Assembly: GCF_000620865.1 (NCBI RefSeq)
Contig: NZ_KK211190.1
Location: 1,563,971 to 1,627,970, forward strand
Source of the DNA: Exiguobacterium sibiricum 7-3
Lineage (GTDB): Bacteria > Bacillota > Bacilli > Exiguobacteriales > Exiguobacteriaceae
Length of the DNA: 64,000 bases
Reading direction: 5' to 3'
A program made the position numbers and the translations under genes. The notes under the pieces are model-generated. The model had not been told where the DNA came from. It searched no databases and worked only from the letters and a program-made list of their open reading frames with translations. Numbering within the stretch: position 1 is the first letter of the stretch; the number at the start of each line of letters is the position of its first letter. Shown piece by piece: positions 54,852-63,964 of this stretch.

Positions 54852-55460
54852 ATGTCTTCCTCTTTTCTGCGTATCGTCCGATTAGGTTTTGGTCTGCTTG
54901 GTCTTTTGGCCGTCGGCTATCAGTTTTATGCCAGCACGAGTCGGCCCGGCTTCAATCCGGTCAACTACTTCAGCTATTTTACGATTTTAAGTAACTTATT
55001 TCTTGCACTTGTCTTACTGATCACCGCCAGTTCCAACAAGATGTTTCAACGCGCAACCAGTGTCCGTGGAGCTGCAGCTTTGTACATGACTATTACCGGC
55101 ATCGTTTACTTCGTATTGCTGCGGGGGCTCGAAGAAAGTTTACAAACACCGATTCCCTGGGTGAACACGGTCCTTCATTACGTCATGCCGCTTGTCGGAT
55201 TACTTGATTGGTTACTGATCCGCTCCCCGAGCCGTCTTTCACGGAATCAATTTTTAAGTTGGCTGCTCTTCCCGTTGCTGTACTTGGTGTACAGTCTGAT
55301 CCGGGGAAGTTTAACCGGTTTTTATCCGTATCCTTTCTTGAATGCCTCGAAGCAAGGAGTGTTCATCGTGACAGTCAGTTGTCTCGTCATCATGATCACC
55401 TTCATTGCAGTCGGCAGTCTGTTGCGCTGGTGGAATAATCGTCGCTATCAAAAGTCGTAA
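54852..55460 (+). CDS. Pr6Pr family membrane protein
   Basis: 202 residues from ATG 54852, nine bases after AAAGGAG. Six helices; 'FNYFSYFTILSNLF'-type segments ('VNYFSYFTILSNLFLALVLL') and 'PWVNTVLHYVMPLVGLLDWLL' are typical of the Pr6Pr (FAR-17a/AIG1-related) proteins. In eukaryotic relatives such folds hydrolyse lipid esters; the bacterial role is unknown. Confidence 0.82.
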   Translation: MSSSFLRIVRLGFGLLGLLAVGYQFYASTSRPGFNPVNYFSYFTILSNLFLALVLLITASSNKMFQRATSVRGAAALYMTITGIVYFVLLRGLEESLQTPIPWVNTVLHYVMPLVGLLDWLLIRSPSRLSRNQFLSWLLFPLLYLVYSLIRGSLTGFYPYPFLNASKQGVFIVTVSCLVIMITFIAVGSLLRWWNNRRYQKS

Positions 55461-55473
55461 CGGTGTTTTTTAG

Positions 55474-55506
55474 TAACTCGTCTGAAGGATGGACGAGTTA
55501 TTTTAT
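55474..55506 (+). terminator. terminator
   Basis: Perfect 9-base arms TAACTCGTC (55474-55482) and GACGAGTTA (55492-55500) then TTTTATT. Confidence 0.78.
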
Positions 55507-55516
55507 TATCATCGAA

Positions 55517-55555
55517 TGTAAAGTCTACTTTACAAAATGTAAAACAGACTTTACA
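55517..55555. promoter_or_regulatory. twin operators upstream of XRE regulator
   Basis: Two 18-base inverted repeats, TGTAAAGTCTACTTTACA (55517-55534) and TGTAAAACAGACTTTACA (55538-55555). Their centres are 21 bases apart, two helical turns, so bound dimers would sit on the same face of the DNA. Likely autoregulation by the following gene. Confidence 0.72.
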
Positions 55556-55587
55556 ATCTAAGTATCAATGATTAAAGGAGACCTGCG

Positions 55588-55797
55588 ATGAAACTAATCA
55601 ACCGGGTTAAATCGTTGCGCAGCAGCAACGGATGGACGCAGGAACAGTTTGCTCAGATGATCGGTGTCACACGCCAGACAGTCATCTCACTTGAAAAAGG
55701 AAGTTACACGCCGTCCCTGCTGCTCGCGATGCAGATTGCACGGGTGTTCGAACGACCGGTCGAATCGATTTTTTACTTGGAGGAGGAATCGGAATGA
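55588..55797 (+). CDS. XRE family transcriptional regulator
   Basis: 69 residues, almost only a Cro/CI helix-turn-helix: 'NRVKSLRSSNGWTQEQFAQMIGVTRQTVISLEKGSYTPSLLLAMQIARVF'. The tail 'ERPVESIFYLEEE' is the usual end of the short YgzD-like XRE proteins. Overlaps the next gene by four bases (ATGA). Probably represses its own operon through the twin palindromes just upstream. Confidence 0.93.
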   Translation: MKLINRVKSLRSSNGWTQEQFAQMIGVTRQTVISLEKGSYTPSLLLAMQIARVFERPVESIFYLEEESE

Positions 55798-56270
55798 AAC
55801 GTGTCATCATTCAATCGTGTTTGAACATTTGTATGTATTTTTTGGCTGCGATTTTCCTAAGTTCGATTCATCATCAGCTAAACGTTTTTCAAAATGATCC
55901 AGTCAATGGTACAGGTTTTAATTTTACGCTGGACCTGTCCATCATACTTCCGATTATTTTAGTCGCAATCGGCCTTTCAGTCACCGGCTACTGGATGCGG
56001 ACAGATAAGAAAAGTTCTTTTTCCAAGTGGTCGTCGTCGACGACGGAGTTTTCTGATCAGGATGAACGGGAGGAAGTAATTACAGGAAAAGCAACACGTG
56101 CCGCATACGTGAGCTTTTTAATCACCTTACCGCTATTGATGATTGCCTTGTTGTTTGATGTTCCACTGATGTCGATATTTCCGAACTTTGCATTTTACGC
56201 CATTGCGTTCGTCTTAACAGCAGGAACGTTGTCCTATATGGCGGCCTGGGTCTATCATTACCAACGCTAA
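55794..56270 (+). CDS. membrane protein partner of XRE regulator (DUF2178-like)
   Basis: 158 residues, four helices (about 6-24, 46-64, 100-122, 130-150) and a charged cytoplasmic loop 'DQDEREEVITGKATRAAY'. XRE-plus-small-membrane-protein pairs of this kind are common in Bacillota and archaea; the membrane protein may sense an envelope signal. The ATG overlaps the regulator's stop. Convergent with the acetyltransferase at four bases distance. Confidence 0.8.
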   Translation: MKRVIIQSCLNICMYFLAAIFLSSIHHQLNVFQNDPVNGTGFNFTLDLSIILPIILVAIGLSVTGYWMRTDKKSSFSKWSSSTTEFSDQDEREEVITGKATRAAYVSFLITLPLLMIALLFDVPLMSIFPNFAFYAIAFVLTAGTLSYMAAWVYHYQR

Positions 56271-56274
56271 ACAC

Positions 56275-56691
56275 TTACAAATACTTGACGAAAAAGTACT
56301 GGGTCTGTCCTTCCGTCGGATGATCGGCGAGACGACCGTACTCCTCGAACCCGAGCTTTTCATAAAATCCCGGCGCCTGAAAACTGAACGTATCAAGCAG
56401 AATCTTACTACATGATTTCTCTTCGCCAATGGACTCGATATGGGCCATCAAATGTTTTCCGACACCATCTGTTCGGTTTTCCGGATCAATCCATAGGAAA
56501 TGTACCTGCAGATGATTCCACACATAACTTGCCGTAAGACCGCCCAGGAGTTCTTCGTCTTCATTCCATGCCAAAAAACAATATTGTTCCGCTTCCGTAT
56601 AGAGCGCTGCCGGAACGTGTTGCCGGTTATAAGCAATCAGTTGTTCCCGGATCCATTGCCCGTCTTCCGTCGTACCACTTGTGATTTCCAT
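56275..56691 (-). CDS. GNAT N-acetyltransferase
   Basis: 138 residues. Acetyl-CoA loop 'ENRTDGVGKHLMAHIESI' (about 72-90) and 'APGFYEKLGFEEYGRL' near the C-terminus. The form is that of small GNATs acting on amines or antibiotics. Start after GGGGG. Substrate unknown. Confidence 0.9.
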   Translation of the reverse strand: MEITSGTTEDGQWIREQLIAYNRQHVPAALYTEAEQYCFLAWNEDEELLGGLTASYVWNHLQVHFLWIDPENRTDGVGKHLMAHIESIGEEKSCSKILLDTFSFQAPGFYEKLGFEEYGRLADHPTEGQTQYFFVKYL

Positions 56692-56756
56692 AATTCACAA
56701 CCCCCGATTGAAATATTTTACAATATGTTCTCATCATATCATGGAGAGAAAAGAAA

Positions 56757-56781
56757 TAGAGGCGCCGACGAGGCACCTCTA
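56757..56781 (-). terminator. terminator after YusW-like gene
   Basis: Ten-base arms 56781-56772 and 56766-56757 with one G-T pair, then a T-rich stretch on the minus strand. Confidence 0.65.
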
Positions 56782-56784
56782 GTT

Positions 56785-57288
56785 TTACTTCTTGAATTCT
56801 TTTTCCGTTCCATCGGCAAACTCGATCTCGACTTCAAGCCGGGTCGTGTCCTTAATGCCAAAGACTTTCTCGACTTGGGCAATCGCGTCATCATTTGCCG
56901 TATCGGCATCAAGATTCAGTTCGTCGAGCTTCGCATCCAGCATCTTCATCGCTTCGTTGCCTTGCGACTGTTCACCGTTCATCTTGTAATCGGCTTCCGT
57001 TCCGTCGTTGTCCCGGTCATAACTGATGTCGACGGCGTCCATCGTGTCCGCAGTATCCGCCTCAACCGATAGACTAACGAATCCGTAATCCTTGTCGGCA
57101 TTGTCCGTCACCGTATCCTGATCCTGATTTGTTGCCGTATCGTCCTTCATTGAGCTGTCATCTTTCAAGCCGGTATCATTTGTCGTCGTTGTTTCCTCGA
57201 CTTTTTCCGTTTCCTGATTGTCCGAATTGCCGCATCCTGCTGCAAATAAGGCAAGACCGAGAACAGGGACCAAATATGTCTTCTTCAT
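56785..57288 (-). CDS. YusW-like lipoprotein
   Basis: 167 residues from ATG 57288-57286 after AGGGGG; the longer frame upstream lies in non-coding DNA. Lipobox 'FAAGC' (Cys19), a Thr/Asp-rich low-complexity linker (20-60), then a YusW-type domain with 'AVDISYDRDNDGTEADYKMNG', 'LDELNLDADTANDDAIAQVEKVF' and the final 'LEVEIEFADGTEKEFKK'. Anchored outside the membrane; function of the family is unknown. Confidence 0.88.
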   Translation of the reverse strand: MKKTYLVPVLGLALFAAGCGNSDNQETEKVEETTTTNDTGLKDDSSMKDDTATNQDQDTVTDNADKDYGFVSLSVEADTADTMDAVDISYDRDNDGTEADYKMNGEQSQGNEAMKMLDAKLDELNLDADTANDDAIAQVEKVFGIKDTTRLEVEIEFADGTEKEFKK

Positions 57289-57377
57289 TAGAATGACCCC
57301 CTCTTTTTTTTGACTATCCCCTGGGTCAAGACACATAAATCGTTGTAATGTGCGATTTCCAAAAAAAGATTCACTCG

Positions 57378-57797
57378 TCACTTCACAATCAAAACCGGAC
57401 ATTTGACGCGCTTGGCGATCTTGTGACTGACACTGCCGAGGACCATCTCCTGCAGACCGTTTAATCCCCGGCTGCCGATAATCGTTAAATCGACATGCTG
57501 TTGATTGGCGTGATCCACAATTGTCGGACCCGGCTCACCGCGAAGAATCGTCACGTAATAGGAGACATCAGCTGCTTCTAACTTTTCTTCGACCGGTGCC
57601 AGTCTTTTTCTGCGGGCGACTTCAAGCCCTGCCGTTCCTTCCGTATGCAGGACATCGTCTTTGATTTTTCCGAAGTCAGCGACGAAAACGACTTCCACTT
57701 GACTGTCCGGACTGAGCCGGGCAATCTTAATGGCCTCTTCCGCCGCACGGACGGAATGTTCCGAACCGTCGACGGCTAATAAGATATGTCGATACAT
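57378..57797 (-). CDS. universal stress protein A family
   Basis: 139 residues. Starts 'ILLAVDGSEHSVRAAEEA'. The ATP-binding signature G-x2-G-x9-GS is present as 'GSRGLNGLQEMVLGSVS' (about 111-127), so this should be an ATP-binding UspA. Lies 17 bases downstream of the SulP transporter, an association seen in many bacteria and suggestive of regulation of the transporter. Confidence 0.93.
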   Translation of the reverse strand: MYRHILLAVDGSEHSVRAAEEAIKIARLSPDSQVEVVFVADFGKIKDDVLHTEGTAGLEVARRKRLAPVEEKLEAADVSYYVTILRGEPGPTIVDHANQQHVDLTIIGSRGLNGLQEMVLGSVSHKIAKRVKCPVLIVK

Positions 57798-57814
57798 AAC
57801 CGTTCCTCCTTAAC

Positions 57815-59278
57815 TCAATGTGTGGAAATTTTCGGGATCGGATCCTGATGAACCGCCAACCGATCAATCAGCTTCTTGCTTTCCGGATTCAATCCGATCA
57901 GTTCGACTTTGTTTTGATTCGCCATCAAGCGGAGCATCATCTTGTCAATCGCTCCGACGGCCGAATCATCCCAAATTTGGGTGTTGCTGAAATCAATCCG
58001 GATCTGTTGGTTCGTCTCCTCATAATCAAATGAAGCGATGAAATGATCGACCGAAGCGAAGAACAACGGACCTTTGACGGTATACACCGTTTTTCCGGTT
58101 TCTATCTGTTGCTTGACCTTGATTTTCGAGACTTTGGCGACAAAGAATAGCGCACTTAACACGACGCCGGCCATGACGCCGATCGAGAGATCGTGTGTCG
58201 CGACGACGATGCTGACCGTTGCGAGCATGACGAACGCATCCGCTTTCGGGGCTTTGCGGAGATACGTAAACGACGACCAGTCAAATGTGCCGATCGAGAC
58301 CATGATCATGATTCCGACAAGAACCGGCATTGGAATTTGAATGACCCAATTTCCGAGGACGATGATCAAAAACATCAGGAACAGTCCGGCGACAAGCGTC
58401 GACAGCCGGCCTCGCCCGCCTGACTTGACGTTGATGACCGATTGACCGATCATGGTGCATCCCGCCATCCCTCCGAAGAATCCGGTGATGAAGTTGGCAA
58501 TCCCCTGCCCCCGCGCTTCACTGTTTTTTTCGCTTTCCGTGCCGGTCATGTCGTCGACGATCGTTGCTGTCAATAAAGACTCAAGCAACCCGACGATCGC
58601 CAGCGCAAGCGAATACGGGAAAATGATTTGTAACGTCTCGAAGTTCAACGGGACGTTCGGCAAGAAGAACGACGGCAACGACCGTTGAATCACTCCAAGA
58701 TCACCGACTGTCCGTAAATCAACGTTCAGATAAATCGCCGCAATCGTCAAAACGACAATCGCAATCAGCGGTGCGGGAATTGCCTTGAAAAAGCGGGGCA
58801 AAAGATAGACAATTGCAAGCGTCATCGCGACGAACACATACGTCATCGTAGAAATCCCGATAAAATGCGGGACTTGGGCCATGAAAATCAGAATCGCGAG
58901 TGCATTGACGAACCCGATCATGACGGCACGCGGAATGAATTTCATGATTTTTGCGACTTTCAAGACCCCGAATACAATTTGGATGACTCCGGTTAAAATC
59001 GTCGCGGCAAGCAGATAATCGAGTCCGTGCTCCTTGACGAGCGGAACCATCAGAAGGGCCATCGCTCCGGTTGCCGCTGAAATCATCCCCGGTCGGCCGC
59101 CGACAAAGGCGATGATAACGGCAATACAAAACGAAGCATACAGGCCAACCATCGGATCGACACCGGCAATGATTGAGAAGGCAATCGCCTCCGGAATCAA
59201 AGCAAGCGCAACAACGATGCCTGCCAATACATCACCTCTGACATTTGAGAACCATTGTTCTCGTACACTCATTTTCAT
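57815..59278 (-). CDS. SulP family anion transporter with STAS domain
   Basis: 487 residues from ATG 59278-59276, nine bases after AAAGGTGG; the open frame continues 30 codons upstream. Hydrophobic domain of 10-14 helices (about 20-385) with '[26 protein letters not shown]', the SulP signature, then a C-terminal STAS domain (about 390-487). Takes up sulfate or bicarbonate, probably with Na+ or H+. Operon with the UspA gene. Confidence 0.92.
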   Translation of the reverse strand: MKMSVREQWFSNVRGDVLAGIVVALALIPEAIAFSIIAGVDPMVGLYASFCIAVIIAFVGGRPGMISAATGAMALLMVPLVKEHGLDYLLAATILTGVIQIVFGVLKVAKIMKFIPRAVMIGFVNALAILIFMAQVPHFIGISTMTYVFVAMTLAIVYLLPRFFKAIPAPLIAIVVLTIAAIYLNVDLRTVGDLGVIQRSLPSFFLPNVPLNFETLQIIFPYSLALAIVGLLESLLTATIVDDMTGTESEKNSEARGQGIANFITGFFGGMAGCTMIGQSVINVKSGGRGRLSTLVAGLFLMFLIIVLGNWVIQIPMPVLVGIMIMVSIGTFDWSSFTYLRKAPKADAFVMLATVSIVVATHDLSIGVMAGVVLSALFFVAKVSKIKVKQQIETGKTVYTVKGPLFFASVDHFIASFDYEETNQQIRIDFSNTQIWDDSAVGAIDKMMLRLMANQNKVELIGLNPESKKLIDRLAVHQDPIPKISTH

Positions 59279-59617
59279 TTGTTTCTTCCACCTTTCTGTT
59301 GAGAAGCGTTCCTTACTCAACATCCTGTCCTGTTTTGAATATCCACAGTCTAGCACCATTAGTTTCAAAAAGGAACACTTTTGGTCTTTTTATTTTTAAG
59401 CGATAAATTTGATCCATACTAAAAAGGAGCTCATCCGAATCGATGAACTCCTTGTGTAGTACCGGAGTTGGATTTGAGTAGGTCGCTTAAACGTCTTCAG
59501 AAATCCTATCCTGAGAATACAATGGTGATGACCAAAAAATGATTCATTTCAGTGCGCTTGTTTGCTAAGCTGAATGTAATTTCACAGAATCAATAGTTTG
59601 CACAGGAGGAATTTTAA
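59279..59617. other. intergenic region, 339 bases
   Basis: Divergent promoters presumably lie here. A hairpin, AAGGAGCTCATC/GATGAACTCCTT (about 59424-59453), is followed on the minus strand by CTTTTT, like a terminator without an upstream gene, perhaps left by a lost gene. Nothing else recognised. Confidence 0.4.
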
Positions 59618-60175
59618 ATGATTGAATCCGTGATTTCTCTCCTTTCCCCACTCTTTGCCTCTGCTCACGTCAGATGGGGCATTGGTGGTTCGGTTCTCCT
59701 CGCCCACCATGGGTTGGTGGAGCATCCAAACGATGTGGATTTGCTCTTTCATCCGGACGATTTCGCTGTGGCTGAACGGATTTTGAAAAAGTTCGGCGAA
59801 CAGCAGCCGTCTCAAGATAAAGGAGTTTTTTTGACCCGCCGGTTTGAAGAATACACGATTGGAAGCGTTGAGCTGGATCTCATCGTCGATTTCAAAATTC
59901 AGCATACAGCAGGCGTTTTTTCATTCATTTTTGATGAGACAGCTGTGACGGAACAGGTCAGTTTCGGTGGACAACGCTATCCGTTCATGCATCTTGAGGA
60001 TTGGTACGTCTTCTATCTATTGATGCCGGGACGCGAATCCAAAGTCTGTCTCCTTGAAGACTACTGGCAGTCTCACCCGTTCGATGCGCCGGAACGGTTA
60101 CAAACCGCACTCGCTGCTTCCTTGCCGGACAGCATCCGTCAACGAATTGAACATACTTACCGGTATGCGCAGTAA
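59618..60175 (+). CDS. nucleotidyltransferase-fold protein
   Basis: 185 residues after AGGAGG. The nucleotidyltransferase signature is visible: 'GIGGSVLLAHHG' (Gly23-Gly24-Ser25) and 'PNDVDLLF' (Asp39, Asp41), with a later 'ELDLIVDF' giving a third Asp. Fits the minimal or kanamycin-nucleotidyltransferase/DUF1814-like class. No HEPN or other toxin partner gene is adjacent. May transfer a nucleotide to a protein, RNA or antibiotic. Confidence 0.75.
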   Translation: MIESVISLLSPLFASAHVRWGIGGSVLLAHHGLVEHPNDVDLLFHPDDFAVAERILKKFGEQQPSQDKGVFLTRRFEEYTIGSVELDLIVDFKIQHTAGVFSFIFDETAVTEQVSFGGQRYPFMHLEDWYVFYLLMPGRESKVCLLEDYWQSHPFDAPERLQTALAASLPDSIRQRIEHTYRYAQ

Positions 60176-60212
60176 AAAAAGCGGCTCTTCTGCGAAGAAG
60201 AACCGCTTTTTG
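60176..60212. terminator. bidirectional terminator
   Basis: 16-base arms 60176-60191 and 60197-60212 with minor mismatch, A- and T-runs both sides, between convergent genes. Confidence 0.82.
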
Positions 60213-60223
60213 TCATCGGACCA

Positions 60224-61885
60224 TTACTCGGTCAGACACTTTTTGCAATGTTGATAGTTTTTATTACCGCCGGATAAGTTACAGACATCCGTAAAACCAA
60301 GATTCTTGAGCACATTTTGCGCTGCGTTCCCGGTCACGCCTTTATTGCAATAGACAATCGTCGGCAACGTCGGATCGAGTTCCTTCGCCCGTGTCCGCAG
60401 TTCACCGAGTGGGATATGAATCGCACCGTCGACGTGATTTTTCTCAAACTGGGCTTTCGAGCGCGTATCGATGATTTGGAACGACTTGCCGTTTGCGACT
60501 TGTTCGATCAACTCATTTGGTGTCATCAAACGGGCGGTTTTTTTGATTGCATTGTCGAGTGCCATCCCGGTATAGAGCACCGGATCCTTGGTCGTCGCGA
60601 ACGGTGGCGCATAAGCGAGATCGAGATGGAACAGATCTTCTGCTTTTGCTTTGAACGTAATAGCTGTCGCCAGGACATCGATTCTTTTGTCGACCCCCTG
60701 TGGACCAACGATTTGTGCGCCAAGGACCCGTCCTGTCGCCCGGTCGGCAATCGCTTTGATCGTCATTTCTTTTCCACCCATATATTCCGGGCGATCCGGT
60801 TTAATATTGTGGAGAATTTCGATGTCGTATCCGGCTTCCCGCGCTTCTTTTTCCGTCAAACCGGTCTGTGCGACCGTCAGATCAAAGGCTTTGAAGATAC
60901 CGGTTCCAAGAATCCCGCGGTGTTCCGCTTCTTCCCCGGTGATGACCATCCCGGCAATCCGGCCCATCTTGTTGGCGGTCGAGCCGAGCGGACGGTAAAT
61001 CGCTTCTCCGGTAATGACGGAGAAACTTTCCGCGACATCACCGACGGCATAAACATCCGGCAGATTCGTCTGCATCTTCCGGTTGACGGCGATTGCACCC
61101 GTCTGCCCAAGCTCAACACCAATCTGTTTGGCAAGCGCCGTATTCGGTTTTACACCGACTGACAGAATGACGAGCTCTGTTTCAATCGATTCGCCACTCT
61201 CAAGGGCGATGTCCGTGACCCGTTCCGTCCCGTTTAATGCCGTCACCGATTCTCCGAGCAACAGTGAGACGCCTTTATCTCTTATATGATCAGCAACCCG
61301 TTCTGCCATGTCACGGTCAAGCGGTGGCATGACTTGCGGCAGGCGTTCGACGAGTGTCACCTGAATTCCGCGGTACGTCAACTGCTCCGCCATCTCAAGA
61401 CCGATGAAACCGCCGCCGACGATTGTCGCCGTCTTTGGATCATGCTGCTCGATGTACGAGCGAATCGCATCAGCATTGCGGACGTTCCGGACCGTAAAGA
61501 CGTTATCGTGATCAACACCAGGGAACGGTGGGATGATGCTTGAGGCTCCGGTCGCAAGCACCAGCGTATCGTACGTATCCGTCAACCGATCACCGGTCGC
61601 CAGATTCACGATCGTTGCCGTTTTCGTTGCGTGATCAATCGATTCGACTTCGTGTCGGGTGTGGATGTCGATGTTATAACGTTTTTTGAAGAATGCGGCA
61701 TCGCGTGGTGTCAATTCGTCGATGTCGGAAATTTCGCCACCGACGAAGTACGGAATTCCACAACCGGAATAGGAGATGTCCTGATCGCGATCGTAAATCG
61801 TAATTTGTAAATCTTCACTGTTCCGGCGTGCTTTTGCCCCGACCGATGTCCCGGCGGCAACTGAACCAATGATCAACAATTTCAT
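60224..61885 (-). CDS. CoA-disulfide reductase with rhodanese domain
   Basis: 553 residues from ATG 61885-61883, eight bases after AGGAGG. FAD/NAD domains with active Cys42 in 'SYSGCGIPYFVGG', 'ATIVGGGFIGLEMAE', and a C-terminal rhodanese domain (about 455-545) whose catalytic Cys513 is in 'VYCNKGVTG'. This is the CoADR-RHD fusion known from Bacillus anthracis, which reduces CoA disulfide or persulfides with NAD(P)H. An extra C-terminal 'HCKKC' pair is notable. Third gene of the arsR-arsB operon, 19 bases after arsB. Confidence 0.92.
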   Translation of the reverse strand: MKLLIIGSVAAGTSVGAKARRNSEDLQITIYDRDQDISYSGCGIPYFVGGEISDIDELTPRDAAFFKKRYNIDIHTRHEVESIDHATKTATIVNLATGDRLTDTYDTLVLATGASSIIPPFPGVDHDNVFTVRNVRNADAIRSYIEQHDPKTATIVGGGFIGLEMAEQLTYRGIQVTLVERLPQVMPPLDRDMAERVADHIRDKGVSLLLGESVTALNGTERVTDIALESGESIETELVILSVGVKPNTALAKQIGVELGQTGAIAVNRKMQTNLPDVYAVGDVAESFSVITGEAIYRPLGSTANKMGRIAGMVITGEEAEHRGILGTGIFKAFDLTVAQTGLTEKEAREAGYDIEILHNIKPDRPEYMGGKEMTIKAIADRATGRVLGAQIVGPQGVDKRIDVLATAITFKAKAEDLFHLDLAYAPPFATTKDPVLYTGMALDNAIKKTARLMTPNELIEQVANGKSFQIIDTRSKAQFEKNHVDGAIHIPLGELRTRAKELDPTLPTIVYCNKGVTGNAAQNVLKNLGFTDVCNLSGGNKNYQHCKKCLTE

Positions 61886-61904
61886 GTAAGTGTCCTCCTG
61901 AAAA

Positions 61905-63209
61905 TTAATAAAGTAACAAGCTGATGTACAATCCGAGCAACGTAATCGCAAGCGTTGGAATCGTCAGAATCGTACCGATTTTAAAGTATTGTCCCCAGCC
62001 AATCTTGACACCTTTTGAGCGCAAAACGTGCAACCAGAGCAAGGTCGCCAGACTGCCGATTGGTGTAATTTTTGGACCTAAGTCAGATCCGATGACGTTG
62101 GCATAAATCAACGCTTCCCGGATGATGCCGGTCGTTTGACTGAGATCAATCGCAAGGGCATCAATCATGACGGTCGGCATATTGTTCATGACCGATGACA
62201 GGATGGCGGCGAGGAATCCCATGCCGAACGTCGCAGCTGCCAAATTCGTCGCAAAACCGTCAATGACATCGGCGAGAACTTGCGTCAATCCGGCATTTTG
62301 GAGACCATAGACAACGATGTACATTCCGAGTGAGAAGAAAACGATCGCCCATGGTGCACCGGCGATGACTTTTTTAGTCGGCACGCTCGGTGAACGACGT
62401 GCCATCAAGAGGAAGAACAAGGCGATGACGCCGGCAACGAGACTAACTGGAATGCCGATCAAGTCACTCGTGAAATAACCGACGACAAGCAGTACGAGCA
62501 CAAGCCACGATAACTTGAACATCCGCTGGTCCTTGATTGCCGTGCTCGGCGCGACGAGTTGCGAGACGTCATAGGTCTTCGGAATACTTTTCCGGAAGTA
62601 CAGATACAAGACAAGCAAACTGCCGATGACAGAAAAAACGTTGACGAACACCATCCGTGAAGCATACTCCGTAAAGCCGATGTCAAAGAAGTCGGCCGAG
62701 ACGATATTGACGAGGTTCGAGACGACAAACGGCAGACTCGCCGTATCGGCAATAAATCCGGACGCAAAGACGTACGCCAAAACGACGTAGTCCGGTAATT
62801 TTAAGTAGCGGACGATGGCGAGAACGATTGGTGTCAGGATTAAGGCGGCACCGTCATTTGCAAATAAAGCCGATACCAGTGCGCCGAGTAGTGTCAGGTA
62901 CACAAAAAGTTTGACACCGCCCCCTCTCGCGATGCGTGCCATATGAAGTGCAGCCCATTCAAAGAAGCCGACTTCATCCAAAATCAACGAGATGATGATC
63001 AGAGCAATAAACGTAAACGTCGCATTCCAGATGATGCCCCAGACGGTCGAGACATCATCCAGATTAACGACGCCGGTCAGTAAAGCAATCAGTGCCATTC
63101 CCATCGAGGAGTAGCCGATGCCAAGACCTTTTGGTTGTTTGATGATTAAAAATAACGTGATCAGGAAAATCCCAATCGCAAGTAGATGTGTGCCGGTCAA
63201 TGCGTTCAC
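61905..63209 (-). CDS. arsB: ArsB-type arsenite (or related) efflux permease
   Basis: 434 residues starting at GTG 63209. About 12 helices, with the ArsB/IT-superfamily segments '[21 protein letters not shown]', '[21 protein letters not shown]' and '[12 protein letters not shown]'. Exports arsenite or antimonite. Directly after an ArsR repressor of the Cys-Val-Cys type and before a CoA-disulfide reductase. The site before the start is weak (AGAG). Confidence 0.88.
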   Translation of the reverse strand: MNALTGTHLLAIGIFLITLFLIIKQPKGLGIGYSSMGMALIALLTGVVNLDDVSTVWGIIWNATFTFIALIIISLILDEVGFFEWAALHMARIARGGGVKLFVYLTLLGALVSALFANDGAALILTPIVLAIVRYLKLPDYVVLAYVFASGFIADTASLPFVVSNLVNIVSADFFDIGFTEYASRMVFVNVFSVIGSLLVLYLYFRKSIPKTYDVSQLVAPSTAIKDQRMFKLSWLVLVLLVVGYFTSDLIGIPVSLVAGVIALFFLLMARRSPSVPTKKVIAGAPWAIVFFSLGMYIVVYGLQNAGLTQVLADVIDGFATNLAAATFGMGFLAAILSSVMNNMPTVMIDALAIDLSQTTGIIREALIYANVIGSDLGPKITPIGSLATLLWLHVLRSKGVKIGWGQYFKIGTILTIPTLAITLLGLYISLLLY

Positions 63210-63239
63210 TTCATTTCTCTATTAATTTTTCTTAAACTG

Positions 63240-63261
63240 AATATAACCGTTTCGTTATATT
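63240..63261. promoter_or_regulatory. ArsR operator copy 2, between arsR and arsB
   Basis: Perfect 8-base arms AATATAAC (63240-63247) and GTTATATT (63254-63261) around six bases. Same arms as the site upstream of arsR, so arsB may have a second repressed promoter. Confidence 0.7.
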
Positions 63262-63283
63262 TGAGACCACTTCATACGTTAAT

Positions 63284-63598
63284 CTAACACTGGTTTAGTT
63301 GAAGATCCGGCAAAGGTGTCGTCGTTAAAATCGTCATCAGTAGATTGTACTGGGAATGATTCGGATTGAGACGAAAATAGATCCATTGCCGCTCACGCCG
63401 TTCCAAAATCAAATGTGCCTGCCGTAATAATTTTAGATGACGGCTGACCGCGGGTTGCGAAATATCAAACAGTTCGACGAAATCACAGACACAATGTTCA
63501 CGGACCGCAAGACGACGCAGAACTTCAAGACGTGTACTGTCACTGAGCAGTTTCAAGAACTGGCTCATCTCTTCGACCGGTTTTACGGTTTGAATCAA
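63284..63598 (-). CDS. arsR: ArsR arsenic-responsive repressor
   Basis: 104 residues starting at TTG 63598, seven to eight bases after AAGGAGG. Winged helix with the metal site 'HCVCDFVELF' (Cys36, Cys38) on the recognition-helix side, the ELCVCDL-type As(III) motif, and 'SQPAVSRHLKLLRQAHLI'. Binds DNA without metal and lets go with arsenite. First gene of arsR-arsB-CoADR. Confidence 0.93.
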   Translation of the reverse strand: MIQTVKPVEEMSQFLKLLSDSTRLEVLRRLAVREHCVCDFVELFDISQPAVSRHLKLLRQAHLILERRERQWIYFRLNPNHSQYNLLMTILTTTPLPDLQLNQC

Positions 63599-63628
63599 TG
63601 GAAGACCTCCTTTTTAATATGAACGAAA

Positions 63629-63664
63629 AAAATCGTCAGCCAACACATACAGACGGACGATTTT
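63629..63664 (-). terminator. terminator between upstream membrane gene and arsR
   Basis: Nine-base arms GACGATTTT (63656-63664) and AAAATCGTC (63629-63637) followed on the minus strand by a T-run; it lies between the gene at 63680 and arsR. Confidence 0.7.
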
Positions 63665-63679
63665 AATATAACTATTTTA

Positions 63680-63964
63680 TTATATAACCTTTTTGTTATT
63701 CAAGTCTTTTTTTGCCTGTCGTTTGACGAAACGCGGATACAGTTGATTGACCGTCAAAAAGTAGACAAAAAAGACCGCAAAGTAAAAATTGATGAATTTT
63801 TTCATTTCTTCGGTGCTCAGCCAGATTGATTCATCGTACATCAACCGTCCCGATGCCGTGATGACGACAGGATGCGTCGCAAGCGTCAGACCGATCAGGA
63901 CGAATAAGCAAACACCAAGATCATTGAGCCAGACTTGAGTGCTGCCTTTTGAATTACGAAACAT
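63680..63964 (-). CDS. small membrane protein, unknown
   Basis: 94 residues after AAAGGAGGG. Two helices (about 15-36 and 56-76) with a polar linker and a basic tail 'RFVKRQAKKDLNNKKVI'. Not recognised. Its last codons overlap the first ArsR operator; a terminator follows. Confidence 0.72.
   Translation of the reverse strand: MFRNSKGSTQVWLNDLGVCLFVLIGLTLATHPVVITASGRLMYDESIWLSTEEMKKFINFYFAVFFVYFLTVNQLYPRFVKRQAKKDLNNKKVI
63682..63700. promoter_or_regulatory. ArsR operator copy 1, upstream of arsR
   Basis: ATATAAC-N6-GTTAT, the same arms and spacing as the site at 63240-63261, located about 85 bases before arsR within the end of the preceding gene. Confidence 0.6.
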
